Below are positions 48,876 to 60,940 of a DNA stretch of 64,000 nucleotides, piece after piece. Both the position numbers and the translations under genes were made by a program. This stretch comes from Protopterus annectens (taxonomy: Eukaryota > Chordata > Ceratodontiformes > Protopteridae). Location: contig NC_056738.1 of assembly GCF_019279795.1 (NCBI RefSeq), forward strand, positions 480,154,281 through 480,218,280, read 5' to 3'. The notes below the pieces were generated by a model. That model had not been told where the DNA came from. It searched no databases and saw only the letters and a program-made list of their open reading frames with translations. Position 1 is the first letter of the stretch, and each line of letters begins with the position of its first letter.

Positions 48876-48880
<5 letters not shown>
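48201..48880. other. no gene seen
   Basis: Could include the decayed 5' part of the LINE at 47.3-48.2 kb. No domain recognised. Confidence 0.4.

Positions 48881-48951
<71 letters not shown>
48881..48951. repeat. (GT)n microsatellite
   Basis: Pure GT tract. Confidence 0.95.
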
Positions 48952-48954
<3 letters not shown>

Positions 48955-48994
48955 TGCCCCAGTTAGGGTACAGATAGCAAGAGTCTCAATTCTC

Positions 48995-51500
48995 TACCCA
49001 CCACTTGTGAAACTGTTCAGATTTTTGCCTCATATTTTTGTTCTGTTCTGTTCCTCATAAAATCTGTGTTTTTTCTGGATTTTTGTAATCAGTGAAGGAT
49101 TGAATTCACTAAATAATGACAGGCTATTGAATTTTAGACTTCATATTCTTCAGAAACACATGGTAACACAAAACCTTTTATTCTAGCAAGTTTATAAGAT
49201 CAGTATTTGAAAATTGTCCCGACTTTTGGGGCTGTATTCCCCCATTATTGGCTTTGTCCAGGGTTTTTGTGCTAAGAGGTTGAGAGCTATGGTGAGAATG
49301 GAATTCACTGAATATGTTTGGGGGCTGTATTCCCCCATTATTGGCTTTGCCCATGTGTTTTGTACTAAGAGGTTGAGAGCTATGGTGAGAACTGAATTTA
49401 CTAAATGATAGCCATTTAAGTTTCAGTCTTTCTGTCTTTCAAGAAACAGCTGATTTGCCATAGTGGTATGTTGCTCTGACTATAATACACAGAGTCCCGA
49501 TTCAAGACTTGGCAGTGAAATGCATGGTGGTAATACAATATTTTATTCTAGCAACTTTCCAAGATTATACAAGCAATGTTTAAAATGTGTCCCTGTCTTT
49601 TGGGCTTTTGTCCCCCCCCCCCCCAATAAATTGTGGCTTTTTCCAGATTTCTTGTGCTGCAAAGTTGAGAGATACAGTTGAGTGTCAAGTGGATTTTACA
49701 AGGAGCTGAGAGCTTCAGGGGAAGATAAGTCTAGTGCTTTTATGCTGAGTCTGCTTGCATTGTTAATAGCATAACAGGTTGATTACTTGCTTTTGATGCA
49801 AAAGGCAGTGGGTTCTACTCCCACAGTATTTAGATGCATTGCTGATACTGTACTGTGTTGTACTTTTAAAGGGAGTGGATGCTGCAGTCCTGAGAATGTC
49901 CTCTTTGGCAGAGATACCTAGTAACTATGAACCTGTTATCAATTTGCCATCCATTCCCTATTGCAATATTAGTAGCTTATCATTTATTTTAATGTAACTT
50001 AGGCAATTTATTCCTTAAGGGCAACAGGCACTTTATTTGTAGATGAAACAAAGAAATATAAACTTGTTTGCTAGCATCAACCTCTTCATTAGTTACAGAT
50101 CTCTTTAATGTGGAATTATTCAGATGACTTTTACTTCTGCAGAGATTGTGCATATTTACTGATACTGGTGGATTGTAGAAGTTTGAGTAGACTTTTATGA
50201 TGGAAATGTTCTGAATTTGGCAATTTTGTCATTATTGGTGCATCCATTTTGTTTCATTGTTTACTGGAAAAATGTTCAAAGCAATACATTTAAAATGCAC
50301 TCTAACAACTGTACTGTATTATACAAGGAATATAACTTAATACAATCAGGAAGGTGTTTATTGATTATCAGATCAGCTCAGGTATGCCCCCCTCCCAGTT
50401 CTTGGTTGGATGAGTTAGATTAGGAACCAGTTGAACAATTGTTTACGAGCACAAACTTTTTTTGTTACTGAATATTTTCACTGATTGAGTCTGAATGCTA
50501 CTGAAAGTGAAGAAGCCAGATTGAAGAAATCACTTCCCTTTTTTTTGGTGGGGGGTACTTATTGTCCATACCTAAGGAGCTAAGTTCGTCCTGTAGGATT
50601 TCTGCAGCACATTTCTCCCGGCTGAACTATACCTCTCAGCTGTCCAGATTTTCACAGAATGAATGCATTTTTGCTTCTTATTTTTGGTTTGTTCCTCATA
50701 AAATGTGTGTTTTTCAGACCAAATCATTTAGGAATGAAGTCACTTAATAATGACAGACATTGAGTTTCAGACTTCATACCCTTCAGAAAAAAGCATGCTA
50801 AAGCAAAACCTGTTATTCCAGCAACTGTCTAAGTTTATAAAAGAGCAATTTTTAGTACTGTTTGTTTGTTCCCCCAATATATTTGGCCTTGTCCAGATTT
50901 CCTGCATTAAGAGGTTGAGAGGTATGCGCAAATAAATCACTTTATAGAATTAGGTATATCTAAACCTCTCAACTGTCCCCAGTTTTGACTTAAAATGTTG
51001 CTCTTCCCCTAATAATCCCTCCGCAAAATGGCAATTTTGGAAGAAACATGGAGGGTTTACAATTAATAAATAATTGTAATGATCAGAGTTACAGATTACT
51101 TTTATTTTAGAAATGCATGTAGACTCTCTTATTTTGTCAGCTGCTCAACTTAACAATACTAATATTAAAAAAGTGTCCGTTCTTTGACAGGTTCCCAGCT
51201 GTACTGTGTGGCGATTTTATATTTTTGCATCACATTTTTTGGTTCGTTTTTCATAAAATTGTGGTTTTCTGGCAAATTAGTGGCAAATCATTAAAGACTA
51301 AAGCTAGAAATTAATGACAGACATTTGAGTTTCAGATTTCATACCCTTCAGAAATTTCATACTAATGCGATACCTACTATTCTATTATCTTTCTAAGGTT
51401 AGATGAGCAATATTTAAAAAATGTCCTTATTTTTGGGCCTTTGTCTCACTTCTATTTATGGCTTTTTCCAGATTTCTTGCTCTGAGGTTGAAAGGTATGA
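48995..51500. repeat. ~300-bp repeat family, four decayed copies
   Basis: Copies lie at about 48995-49410, 49505-49683, 50580-50935 and 51185-51500, all in the same orientation. Shared landmarks in order: GTTCCTCATAAAAT, AATAATGACAG, TTTCAGACTTCATA, CCTTCAGAAA, ATTCTAGCAA, then CTTTTTCCAGATTTC and GGTTGAGAG. The first copy has an internal ~100-bp duplication (GGGGCTGTATTCCCCC at 49227 and 49321). Copies are too far apart and too diverged for a simple satellite; they look like an old dispersed element or array broken by insertions. Between them, 49755-49880 resembles a tRNA-like SINE (GGGTTCTACTCCC) but weakly. Confidence 0.75.
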
Positions 51501-52995
51501 CAAATGTGTCAGGGCCAGCACCATCAGCCAGAGACATTTCAAATTGTGACATACTTGTTGTACCCTACTCCCCCATGTAGTGACTCTGGAGGTGTCCAGG
51601 CAAGGCAAGGAGCAGGTATGCTGTGTAAGTGTGGAAAGTATCCCCCATCCAAGGTAGACACAAGAACTACAGTGGCTTTTCATCTGTCCTTGATTTTACA
51701 GAATGTTCTGGTTTTCTGTCATATTTTTATACTGTTGATTTATGCTTCTTATTATTCAGATAATGCATGTTGTTGCAGTGCCTGTTGCTCTGTGTTTAAG
51801 TAGCAATGCTTTAATGACCATCAGGTAAGGTTGTCTGAGATTGTAAGATGCAAGTAAGCTTTAATAAGCATACTGTTAAAGAATTATCAACATTGAAAGC
51901 CTTTTAGTTGTTGCCATGCAGAGAATATTTACATAACTAGATAGTGTATAAGCCTTAGGTATTGAAATGCATATGACAGTATTTGTAATAAAGGACAGGA
52001 TTACAGTATTTTCAGAAGCTCATTACATTTGTTGGAGACTTGCAATCATCTTTGCAGGTATTACCCATAAACTAAATAGAATGCCAATCTATCATGTGTG
52101 GTCCATAACCTGTGCAGTAATCCTTTAAGCAATTTATCTTGAGCTTGTTTGTTGTTTGCTGTTTGTTTTTATTTTGATCATGTTTTCCCTATGAAACAAG
52201 TAGATAGTTGTCAGGCAGCAGGCCTTTTTTGGATAAGAAACATTTTTATAAGTGGGGGTAATCGGTATCACAGAGATTGCTACTTTCAGCATGTTACTTT
52301 TATAAAGCTGAATATAAATTATAATTATAACTGCAGTGCAAGGAGAAGTGGTTTGAGTTGAGTGCTGCTTGTTTTTTTATGCTTGATTTAGACTGGCATT
52401 CCAGTAATGCCTTTAAAAAGTAATTTATTTTTTCATGCCTCACAATGTTTTTTTTCCATCTAGAAATTGAGTAAGCTGTCATATTTTTTTTTCTTCTCCA
52501 CTTCATTTTGTCTTGATTGGATTCTCATAATGATGGTTTAGTACCCAGAGCAGCGTATTTAATTAAAGTCCCAGTTTTTGTGGTTGTGATCATAGCTCTT
52601 CACCTTTCTTGTTGGACACACCCCTTTCCATTGGCCCCACCCATTCAGCCGTCTCCTGCAGCCCCCCTTGATATGAAGTCACCAGCCACCACTGTGTATA
52701 ACTAAATACCAAACAAGGCTTTAGTTCTTAATTCTTCATAATATTAAAACATAAACATGGTTCTCCCTTGCAAACCTATATTTAGTGGTATAAAGATTCA
52801 TTGCAGTTGTGTTTACTAGTCCTTTTCTTTTAAAAATGGTATTCTTTTAGTAATTTTCTTTGAAAACACTCCAAAAGATATAACTCAAATTTTGAATTAT
52901 AGCAGACTATCACATTAAAGTCTAAAATATTTTATACAAGTTGCACAGAACTTGTACCATCCTTAAAACTAAAATATCTGAATAGCATACTTAAT
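51501..52995. other. no gene seen
   Basis: No coding homology, RNA gene or repeat recognised up to the Harbinger terminus. Confidence 0.5.
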
Positions 52996-53889
52996 GGGCC
53001 GGATTCATGAAGGCTTGCACGGAGTCTAAGAGTAGAGTAAGACTCCATGCAGCCAACATGTCCACCGAGCGATCCAGGCAGAGCCAGTAGGGGCATGTAA
53101 CAGAGCTCCTTAAACTAGTCCTACACGGACAGGGCTTGGATATGCAAATTACCTCAATTGCAGGCGAAAGTTATGCAAATGAGGTAAATTTGCGATCCAG
53201 GAAATCCGAACCTGTCTGAGTAGGAGTAGTGTTATTTGCAGAAATGCACTCAGTTGATAACTGAGTATGGTTCTGCAAATAGCAAAACAGAGCCGTGACA
53301 GCTGCAAAAAAAAGCATGCATTTACAGGAGGAAGCATGCCAATGGCCAAAAATACGGCCATTGGCAATGGGAAGTGATGCAAAATAGAAATAAAATAATC
53401 TTTTTTTTCATCCCGATCTCCGGGGTTTAACCATAGCGAAGCGCCACGCAAACGCACTGTGCCCTAAAAACCAGAAAATTAATAATTAAGATCCACAAAT
53501 GTGGATTTTATAGCTAAAATGAATTTGCAATGCAAGTGAATGGCAGGCTGAAGACAACATGGCCACCGAGTAGAGGTTGCTAAGGGGGGAAGCTCAGTCT
53601 AAGAGATGTAACCAAGCATTAGTAGGCAATCCTATGCAAATGAGAGTTAGGATAGTGAATCGCAAGTTTACATAGGAAATGAGCACAGTCAGTGGAGTGT
53701 AGGAGTAAGATAAGGGGAGTAACAGAGTAGAAGATAGGTGGCATCACGAGGGGGGTATGTATGAAAGGAGTGAAGCTTATTGGAGCAAAGTGTCATGTGT
53801 CAGCCGACAATTACATATTATTGAAAGAGGTGTGTCAACAGGTAGGCCAGGTAAAGTCAAGAAATGGAAGGTGTATGCTGTGGATAACA

Positions 53890-54140
53890 CCAAAGTTTCT
53901 TGCTGAGCATGCATGCGCATGTGTGCGCACCAGTAAACCCGAGTAAGACAGTGTGCACACGTGTAAGCATGTGTGCACGCGTGTAAGCTTGAGTAAACAT
54001 ATGTAAGCCTGTGTAAACAATTGTAAGCGTGTTTGCACTGGTGTGCGTGCATTTTAGCAAGAATAAGCAGGTTTTAGTCCATGTAAGCATGTGTGCGCGC
54101 GTGTTAGCTGCTGTGCATGTGTTTGCGCTTGTGTGCGCGG
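53890..54140. repeat. degenerate GTGTAAGC/GTGTGCGC repeat
   Basis: Words of 8-12 bases such as GTGTAAGCATGTGTGCACGC recur irregularly upstream of the transposase start. It generates spurious open frames on the - strand. Confidence 0.7.
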
Positions 54141-54393
54141 TGCTCCCCCCTGAGGAAACAGAAAGGAAAAAGTAAGCACACCAAATAGTAGGGAAGTTAC
54201 CAGGGAGTACTAGCAGAGCTAGCAGGTGAAAACAATCAGAATCAGGCAATTACCCAGGCAGAACACTAGCCCAGCCCAGCCCAGCACTTAAAACACTGCA
54301 AACAACAGTCCATTATGTTTCTCTCAAGAGACACTGCAACACTGCAATAAGCTAATAGCAGTGAAAACTGAAAAAGCTGTACTGAGGCAAAAA

Positions 54394-55545
54394 ATGTTAG
54401 GGGCTGCTATTGCTGTTATAAGGCGACATATGCAACATGCTGAGGGTGGTGATGATGCAAATGCTGCTGGACAACCCACAGTGAGGAGACGGAGAAGAGT
54501 GTACAGGCCCAGGGTAACCTATCAGGGGCTACATGAGCTGGAGATAGTGGAGCGCTATAGAGTGGACAGAGACCTCTTGCAACAAATTGTTGAGCTGTGC
54601 AGGCCACGCCTCATGCACAGAACCAACAGAGGGGAACCCATCCCAGCAGAAACTAAGGTATGTGTTGGCCTAAGAATATTAGCAACAGGTACCTTCCAGA
54701 GACCAACTGGTGATATGATGGGAATATTACAGGCATCAGCATCCAGTGTACTGCACCAGTTCCTGGATGCCATGTCAGCACATGTCGGTGATCATGTATA
54801 CTTCCCCAATTCCCATGAGGTATTGGCCAGCAATATGCATCTCTTCCAGCAAATAGCGGAATACCCTGAGGTAGTGGGTGCAATAGACTGCACACACATA
54901 TGCATCAAAGCACCAGCCGGTGAGTGGGGTAGGGTCTACTTCAACTGCAAGGGCTTCCCCTCCATCAACTGCTAGGTCATGTGTGATGCCCAGGGCATAA
55001 TACTGAATGCGTGTGCTGGCTGCCCTGGAAGCTACCATGATTCCCATATCTGGCATCTGATGCAGCTGTACCAGACATTTGCCAATGGGGACATCCCACA
55101 TGGACACCTAGTGGGGGATGCTGGCTATGCACCAGAGCCGTGGCTGATGACACCCATCAGAAACGCACAGTCACCTGAACAGGAATGCCATAATGAGGCA
55201 CACGCACAAACACAAAATGTAATCAAGCGTGTGTTTGGGCTGCTCAAGTCATGGTTCCGGTGCCTGGACACATCTGGTGGAGCCTTGCAGTACTCACCAA
55301 CTACATGTACCCAAATTGTCATGGTATGTGCTATGCTACATAATATGATCCTGCAAAAACAGCTGCAGCAGGACCAGCATAGGTCTGGGCCAAACAGCCC
55401 CCCACCATTGCCAGGGCCATCACAGGCAGAGCATGACTCGGAGGAGGAACAACCTGAGCCTGCCCCAGTAGGAAGAAGGAGGCATGCCCAGTATGCTTTG
55501 GCCTTGGCAAAGAGGCAACGCATAGCACATACACTGGCTCAGTAG
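54394..55545 (+). pseudogene. PIF/Harbinger transposase (HARBI1-like), dead
   Basis: From ATG 54394 (an in-frame upstream GTG at 54361 is less likely) the frame covers ~380 codons, a usual length for the family. N-terminal: arginine-rich RRRRRVYRPR, then LHELEIVERYRVDRDLLQQIVELC and KVCVGLRILATGTFQ (helix-turn-helix region). The DDE domain has VVGAIDCTHICIKAP (first D), GSYHDSHIW (second D), GDAGYAPEPWLMTPIRN and HAQTQNVIKRVFGLLKSWFRCL. In the last block the expected catalytic E (IER) is K (AAG at 55233-55235). A TAG at 54973-54975 replaces the usual Q of the N.QVVCDA block. The C-terminal tail is acidic then basic, ending at TAG 55543-55545. The rest of the frame is intact, so inactivation is recent. 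Confidence 0.9.
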
Positions 55546-55956
55546 GAACTCTGGAAATGATACCTCTCTCTGACCCGCACATATAGTAAAAGGGATGCCT
55601 ACTTTGACACTACCTGCAGTCAAACATGTACAGGGAGTGTAGCATGTGCATCCGACATAGGCAGCCCTGCATCAACACCTGGGGCATGATTGCCATGTGT
55701 TAAGCAATATAAAGCAGTGCTAAACAGCATTTACCACCATGTAGTATATGTAAACCAAATCGCACACTCCAACTAGTACAAATGTGGTCAATGTTGAGTA
55801 ATATTGGCCAACGTCCAGCAATGATGGTTAATATTGAGCAATGTTGGATAAGCTGGGTCTAAGTAGGGCATAGCTGAACAAAAGCCAACATGCTCATAGT
55901 TGCTCTACTGGCCCTTAAGCAGTCTGGTCTGCTCAGTATGAAAATATAAGCGGTGA

Positions 55957-56020
55957 TAGTCCTCGAACCCAGGATACTGTGCACTATAGTCATAGTACTG
56001 AATCACTAAACCATGACAGT
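55957..56020 (-). mobile_element. tRNA-like SINE head
   Basis: On the - strand, TGGTTTAGTGA (A box, 56003-56013) is followed about 30 nt later by GGGTTCGAGGAC (B box, 55960-55971), the spacing and sequence of a tRNA-derived RNA polymerase III promoter. It does not fold into a clean tRNA that I can see, so I call a SINE head rather than a tRNA gene. Ends are not clear. Confidence 0.55.
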
Positions 56021-56082
56021 ATTGCAGGGGTTAGCCTGTATGACGAAATGTTGATAAGTCTATGCAAAGTATTCCATGGAGC

Positions 56083-56135
56083 CAGTGTATGTGCTATGCA
56101 TTGCCTCTTTGCCAAGGCCAAAGCATACTAGGCAC
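56083..56135 (-). repeat. inverted copy of Harbinger transposase 3' end
   Basis: The - strand here reads AGTATGCTTTGGCCTTGGCA and AGCACATACACTGGCTC, the same as 55490-55541 except for a few changes. So the last ~17 codons of the transposase occur again in inverted orientation about 540 bases downstream. It may be the tail of a second, opposite Harbinger copy or a rearranged piece of the first. Confidence 0.8.
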
Positions 56136-56849
56136 AGCACAATCCCTGTCGAGTTAGGACACAAAGGTGAATCCTGCAGTAAGAATAGAACCTGACTTTC
56201 AACACACACAGTAGGAAATGTTAATATTGGACATGTACACATACATCAACAAATGTAGTGGACCTCAGACAACAACATACCGAAAGGCCACACTGGGCAT
56301 GCTCACACACTTGAATACATGAGACAAATGTCAGGCAACAGAACACTGACAGTCTGAAATGGGCATGCTCACACACTTAGGCCATGTTGCAGTACAGCAG
56401 TGGGCCACACATATCAGGCAGTTGCATGTGTTAACCCAGGAACCTCTCACTATCCAGCAATCTGCCCTATGCACACACTTATATGACAACAGACGTGTAT
56501 ATAATATAGTGGAACCCTGTCATAATCAAATATGTTCTGCAGATACCTAAGTGGTTCATAGAAAGTGGGAAAGCAAAGATGATAAAAACCTGCAAACAGT
56601 ATCAGCAATAAACATTGTGCATCATGAACATTTTCATAGGTTCAGAGGTTGATACTAAGCTATCTGCCCTAGGGCATGTTCAAGCATAGCCAGAGTGTGT
56701 TTGGCTGCGGCAACCCAGTTAAATCAGAACACTGTGCCCATGAATAGTAGGTCATACAAGATAGCCCATTTACATTTAGTGTATTGTGCCTCTGTCTAGC
56801 AGGGACCCAGAAAATATCCCATGGGTACACATACGATCACCCATCCACT

Positions 56850-59574
56850 TGTCAAGATGTCACCTGTAGGTGGTCAGTGGGTGGCTCTGCTTATGCAAAA
56901 CTGGGAATACACTCTGCAGTGAGTGGAGCCTTATGGATAATAATCTGCCCCCCCCAGCATGTCCTATCAACATCTGTGCTGAGGTATATGTCCCTGGAGT
57001 GTGTAGCTCCAAGGGAGTTGGATATCCTGAGGTGGAGCATGTCCATTAATTCTGGGTCAGATATTGCCTTAAACTACAGGCACACAACACATCCGTGTAG
57101 GTGGGAAGTGACTGAGTAGAGCTGGAGTTACTGTATCTGAACTGTGCAGGGCATCCATGTGAGTCCCTACATCTGCTTGATGAGTAACATTTGTGGCCAT
57201 TACAGTTGCTGCAGGTGTCGGGTAAGGTACAACCCAAATGTGGCATAGTAACCAAGCATGGTTGTGATGAGTATAGGGGCACAATGACCACACGTGATCA
57301 ACATGTGAAACCATGTGGGATATGGTGGGCTATGTAGAAGTACTGTCTAACCACTTTGGCAATGCGATTGTCAAAGGCGAGAGTAAGAACAGGTCATGTC
57401 CCCAAACCCGTAACAACTACTACCGTATGTAATGGATTACTATCTATGTGGTAATGTGTGGGCATGTTGTCATTCTCAAAGGGGGTGACTATGCAACTAA
57501 TGGCATGTAGCCGTAGGCCATGGCTCAGGCACCAGTCATCCTATCTCTGTGACACCCTGTATGAGTATGCATGTGCCAGCTGGAGAGTTGATTATGGCAT
57601 CCAGTTTGCAGTCATCTGCAAACATGGGCAGCCATATCCCTCCTGTGATAGCCTGTACATCACACAAATATATACACTGAACAAGAGGAGTCCCAGGACT
57701 GAGCCTTGTGGGATGCCATGTGTAACTGGTGTATAGTCAGACATGGCACCTGCAACACTGAGCATGTGGGTGCTATCCCTGATCCAGGTAGCAATCCATC
57801 GTGTGAGATATGTGTCGATATTGATGCCAGTGAGCCTATGCATAATGGCTGTGTGGGGTATTGTATTGAAGGATTGTGCAAGGTCCAGGCAGGCTGTGTG
57901 GACAACCGTCCCAACACTGATGGACCTGGTAACTGTTTAAAGAATACAAACAGGTCCAACAGGCAAGATCTACCCACAACAATGCTGTAATGTGTAGGAC
58001 CCAGTGTCTGTAGGTTTCCCATGTCTATGTGCATGAGTCCCATTACAATACGCTCCATAGCTTTGCAGAACAGGCTAGTTAGCCCTATAGGCCGATATTG
58101 TCTGTGGTCTGCTATGGCAGTATTCAGTGGAGCGGGACCACTATTGCTGTATGCCATTCCATGGGTACAAATCCTGCAGTAACCCTGATATCTAACAGTG
58201 ACATAATGTGAGGGTTATGTCTGTCATGAAGGCCATGTACAACACAGGCCAGGACACTGTTTGGTCCCATTGATGCTGTGTTGTCCACTGTGGGGAGCGC
58301 AGCACTCACCTGTTTATTTGTGATGTCAGGGAGGTTACACTCTGTTGGGATGGACAGTACCTCCTTAGTGGGGATGGGGGTAGACATCTGCATTGAACCT
58401 GTTTGCCAGGATGTTGGCAATGTCTGTGGGTCCAGGGTATGTTCAGCCAGTATGCAGTAACACACAGCATATCAGTGAGTGCCCAGCCAGGTACCTGAAT
58501 TAACTGAAGAAGGCCTTGTGAGTGTCCGATGTGTCTGGTGCAATTGTCCGTTAGAAGCGGGCCTGACATAAATACACAAGTGATTGTAGCTGTCTGCTAG
58601 TACAGATCACAGATGCCTTCCCTGTCTGGGATTGTGCTCTATCATGTAGTAGCTTCCTCCTTTTGTTGTATAGCGTATTAATGGCCGGGGTCCACCAGAC
58701 AGGTCCCCTGCCATTGGAGGAGTGAGTCCAGGTGTTATTTTGGATAGCATGATCCATGCAGTCCACTAGGTGTCCATAGACTGTGTATGTATAGGATTCA
58801 GCAGTCTGAGCCATACTTACCACTGACCCAGGGTCTCTGAAGGATACCACCGTGGTATGGAGAAGTGCGACATTTGCTTTTGGGAAGTTCACCAAGATTA
58901 CCCAGGATGGGTGTGGGGATGTATGGATGTCCAGTGAGATAAAGTATGTTCTGTCCTTACCAATGAGGGGTATATTGCAGGTGTGGAACATAGAGTCCCC
59001 ATGTTGGTGATGATCATGTCCAATATGGTGTCCCCTCTTGTGGGTGTGGTGACCGGTTGTGCCATAGCATATGAGTTTACAAATTGTAACAACTGTTGGG
59101 CGAGGGTGTTGGGGCCTGAGTACTATCCGCAGTCAATGTGTGTGTATTTGACATCATCCAATATAATGGTGTTTGGGGAGACCATCATATTGTCCAGTGT
59201 TCCCCGGAAAGACGAGTGTGGTTGCTGAGTTTGTGAGTGTGGTCTGTAGCAGGCAACAAACCAAAAGGCAGATTTGCACAATGTTAGGTGCATATGTATG
59301 GTCTGTGATGCTTTGTGCACTGCTACCAACCTGGAGGAATGTGTATCTGTGATGTATATGGATACTCCCCCTATTTGTGTTGGCCATTCCGAGTTATGTG
59401 GTCAGAAAGCATGGTACGAAATATAACCTGGTAGTGCTGGTGTGCATGTGGGAGCCTGAACCATGTGTCTGTTAGTGCACAGATATTGCTATTCTCCATA
59501 CTGAAGAGATTCCTGAGTGTGGTCAATGTGAGGGTAATACATCTGGTGTTGAGCAGCATCACCCTCAGTGTCAT
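56850..59574 (-). pseudogene. LINE ORF2: AP endonuclease and reverse transcriptase
   Basis: On the - strand: VMLLNTRCITLTLTTLRNLFSMENSNICALTDTWFR (59480-59574, first endonuclease block), NSATTLVFPGN and VKYTHIDCG (59123-59330), then GDTILDMIITNMG (about 59030). The reverse transcriptase has YRPIGLTSLFCKAMERIVMGLM (58000-58090), GIPQGSVLGLLLFSVYI (57670-57730) and the region of the catalytic box at about 57600. It ends with FDNRIAKVV, RHLQQL and ELMDMLHLRISNSLGATHSRD (57000-57380), the thumb and C-terminal parts seen also in the + copy near 31.9 kb. Stops in every segment. Confidence 0.8.
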
Positions 59575-59639
59575 GTACTCTGTAATATCTATGGAGGTGG
59601 GTCTGTCTTTTGAGCCCCACTTAAATAAGGCAGTAGGGT

Positions 59640-60565
59640 GGCAGCAAGTGCCTTAGCCAGTATTCAAAAGTCCAAGGGTGACAGGTGCAAGCTGTCCATA
59701 GGGAAGCTACGTGGCATGTCGAGCATGTCACCCCAGGCTGACAGACACTGTATCCCCTTTGAATAACACCAATATGTTAGCCAACTGTTAAACGTGATCA
59801 GTTTGTTGGTATACTGAGACATCATACTTGGTGAGTGTAAGATGTTAGACAAGGTCAGGGTCATACTGGCCTGGGCTACATGATCAGAGAGTTCCTCTAT
59901 GTATCATGTCATGTAGTCCAGGGAGGAACGTCTGAGGTTGTACGCACCAGCATGGACAATGATGGAGCCAGTCCTGGACTTGCTTTGGAGTGACCTGAGT
60001 GCATGTGTTATGTGGCGGATCCTGGCACCTGAGAGACAGCTCAAAGTGACTATTCTCTTGTTTGACCTGGTGAGTGGGACGTCAGTCTGTCTGACATTAA
60101 GTGTCACCCATTACAAGTGTATCAGGTGTGTTGTTTAGGCCGAAGGGCAGTGACTGTGTGGCACACTGACATTGTGAACTATGTGATATGTGGGTATTGT
60201 AGTGGGGTAGCAGTTGTTTATGTGTCTGCTTTGGACGTCTCTGCTGCTTAGGCAGAGTGTATGTAGAGTCTCCAAGTATGTGTGTGTGTGATAATGTGGT
60301 TTGATTGCTGTCGCTATCGGTGTATGTGAAACAGATATGTGGTGTGTGTTGTCACCTTCACCACCTGATAGACCATGCCAGTCATGGGTCGAGAGAGCTC
60401 AGCCTCCTGTATGTCAATATTGTTGCATCTCTCACATATATCTGAGTGTGTTGGGAGGAGGAGAGGGTTGTCTGTGTACATGAGGCAGATGTGACATTGT
60501 GTCATAACCACAATATTCACTAGCTGGACTGGAGAATACACACAAAACCGACCCCTGGACATGCC
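59640..60565 (-). pseudogene. LINE ORF1: zinc motif plus SGNH esterase
   Basis: On the - strand: QCHICLMY and DICERCNN (60400-60500), a Cys-x2-Cys pair repeated, likely a zinc-binding module. VMGDT (near 60110) stands at the GDS nucleophile site with Ser changed to Thr. Then SGARIRHITHALRSLQ and IIVHAGAYNLRRSS (59904-60060; block matching VVHVGxND). Finally MLDMPRSFPMDSLHLSPL (near 59680; the Asp-His block, DGLHLS in intact members). The spacing fits the esterase of CR1/L2 ORF1 proteins, which is thought to act in RNA-particle or membrane handling. At least two frameshifts. Confidence 0.7.
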
Positions 60566-60940
60566 AGTATATTATGATGACATACTCTGTAGCCTGACCA
60601 CAAAGGATCAGTAGGGTGTTAAGTGTGTAAAAGTGTATAACCGGCATTAGTGCTCAGGTTTGTTGGTGTTTTGTAAAGAGTAGCTGAGAAGGAGTCCAGA
60701 CTGAGAATCATGACATGTCCTTCAGCTATGTCATAAATAGTAATGTACACTTATGTATGTCCTGAGTCAGGGCCAACTGTACCTTACTGACAATGCTGAC
60801 CTCAGACAGGCCCATATATACATAACCACCTCCCACTGACGATATTCCCTGACATCATACCAGGAGATATCACATGTAGAATGGCTAACCAGCTCCCCCC
60901 AAAGCCAAAAGCATGGCAGCAATTGGATTACAATATTTCC
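60566..60940. other. no gene seen; likely LINE 5' region
   Basis: Lies between the 5' end of the - strand LINE and a + strand LINE fragment. No domain recognised. Confidence 0.4.

Larger units (their letters stand above)
52996..55620 (+). mobile_element. Harbinger DNA transposon
   Basis: GGGCCGGATTCATGAAGG at 52996 looks like a Harbinger terminal inverted repeat, followed by a hairpin (GGAGTCT/AGACTCC, 53019-53045) and internal inverted words (TTACCTC / GAGGTAA near 53150-53190). The transposase follows at 54394-55545. I did not find the matching right terminus; the element may be truncated or its end may be displaced by later insertions. The right end given is a guess just past the transposase stop. 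A second Harbinger gene (Myb-like) was looked for and not identified; the open frame at 53761-53946 has no recognisable domain. Confidence 0.65.
56640..60565 (-). mobile_element. CR1/L2-type LINE, nearly complete
   Basis: About 3.9 kb on the - strand: ORF1 at about 60565-59640 and ORF2 at about 59574-56850, then a 3' end with AGTATCAACCTCTGAACC like that of the + strand copy at 30.7-32.4 kb. No target duplication was identified. Many stops and frameshifts, but all domains are in order, so it was inserted as a full or nearly full copy. The ORF1 zinc motif, esterase, endonuclease and reverse transcriptase are described in the next two entries. Confidence 0.8.

Noticed and set aside
49755-49880. 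tRNA-like stretch with GGGTTCTACTCCC
   Set aside because: No convincing A box, cloverleaf or element ends.
53777-54249. Cysteine/histidine-rich - strand frames upstream of the Harbinger transposase
   Set aside because: They come from the GTGTAAGC/GTGTGCGC repeat; no real zinc-finger spacing.
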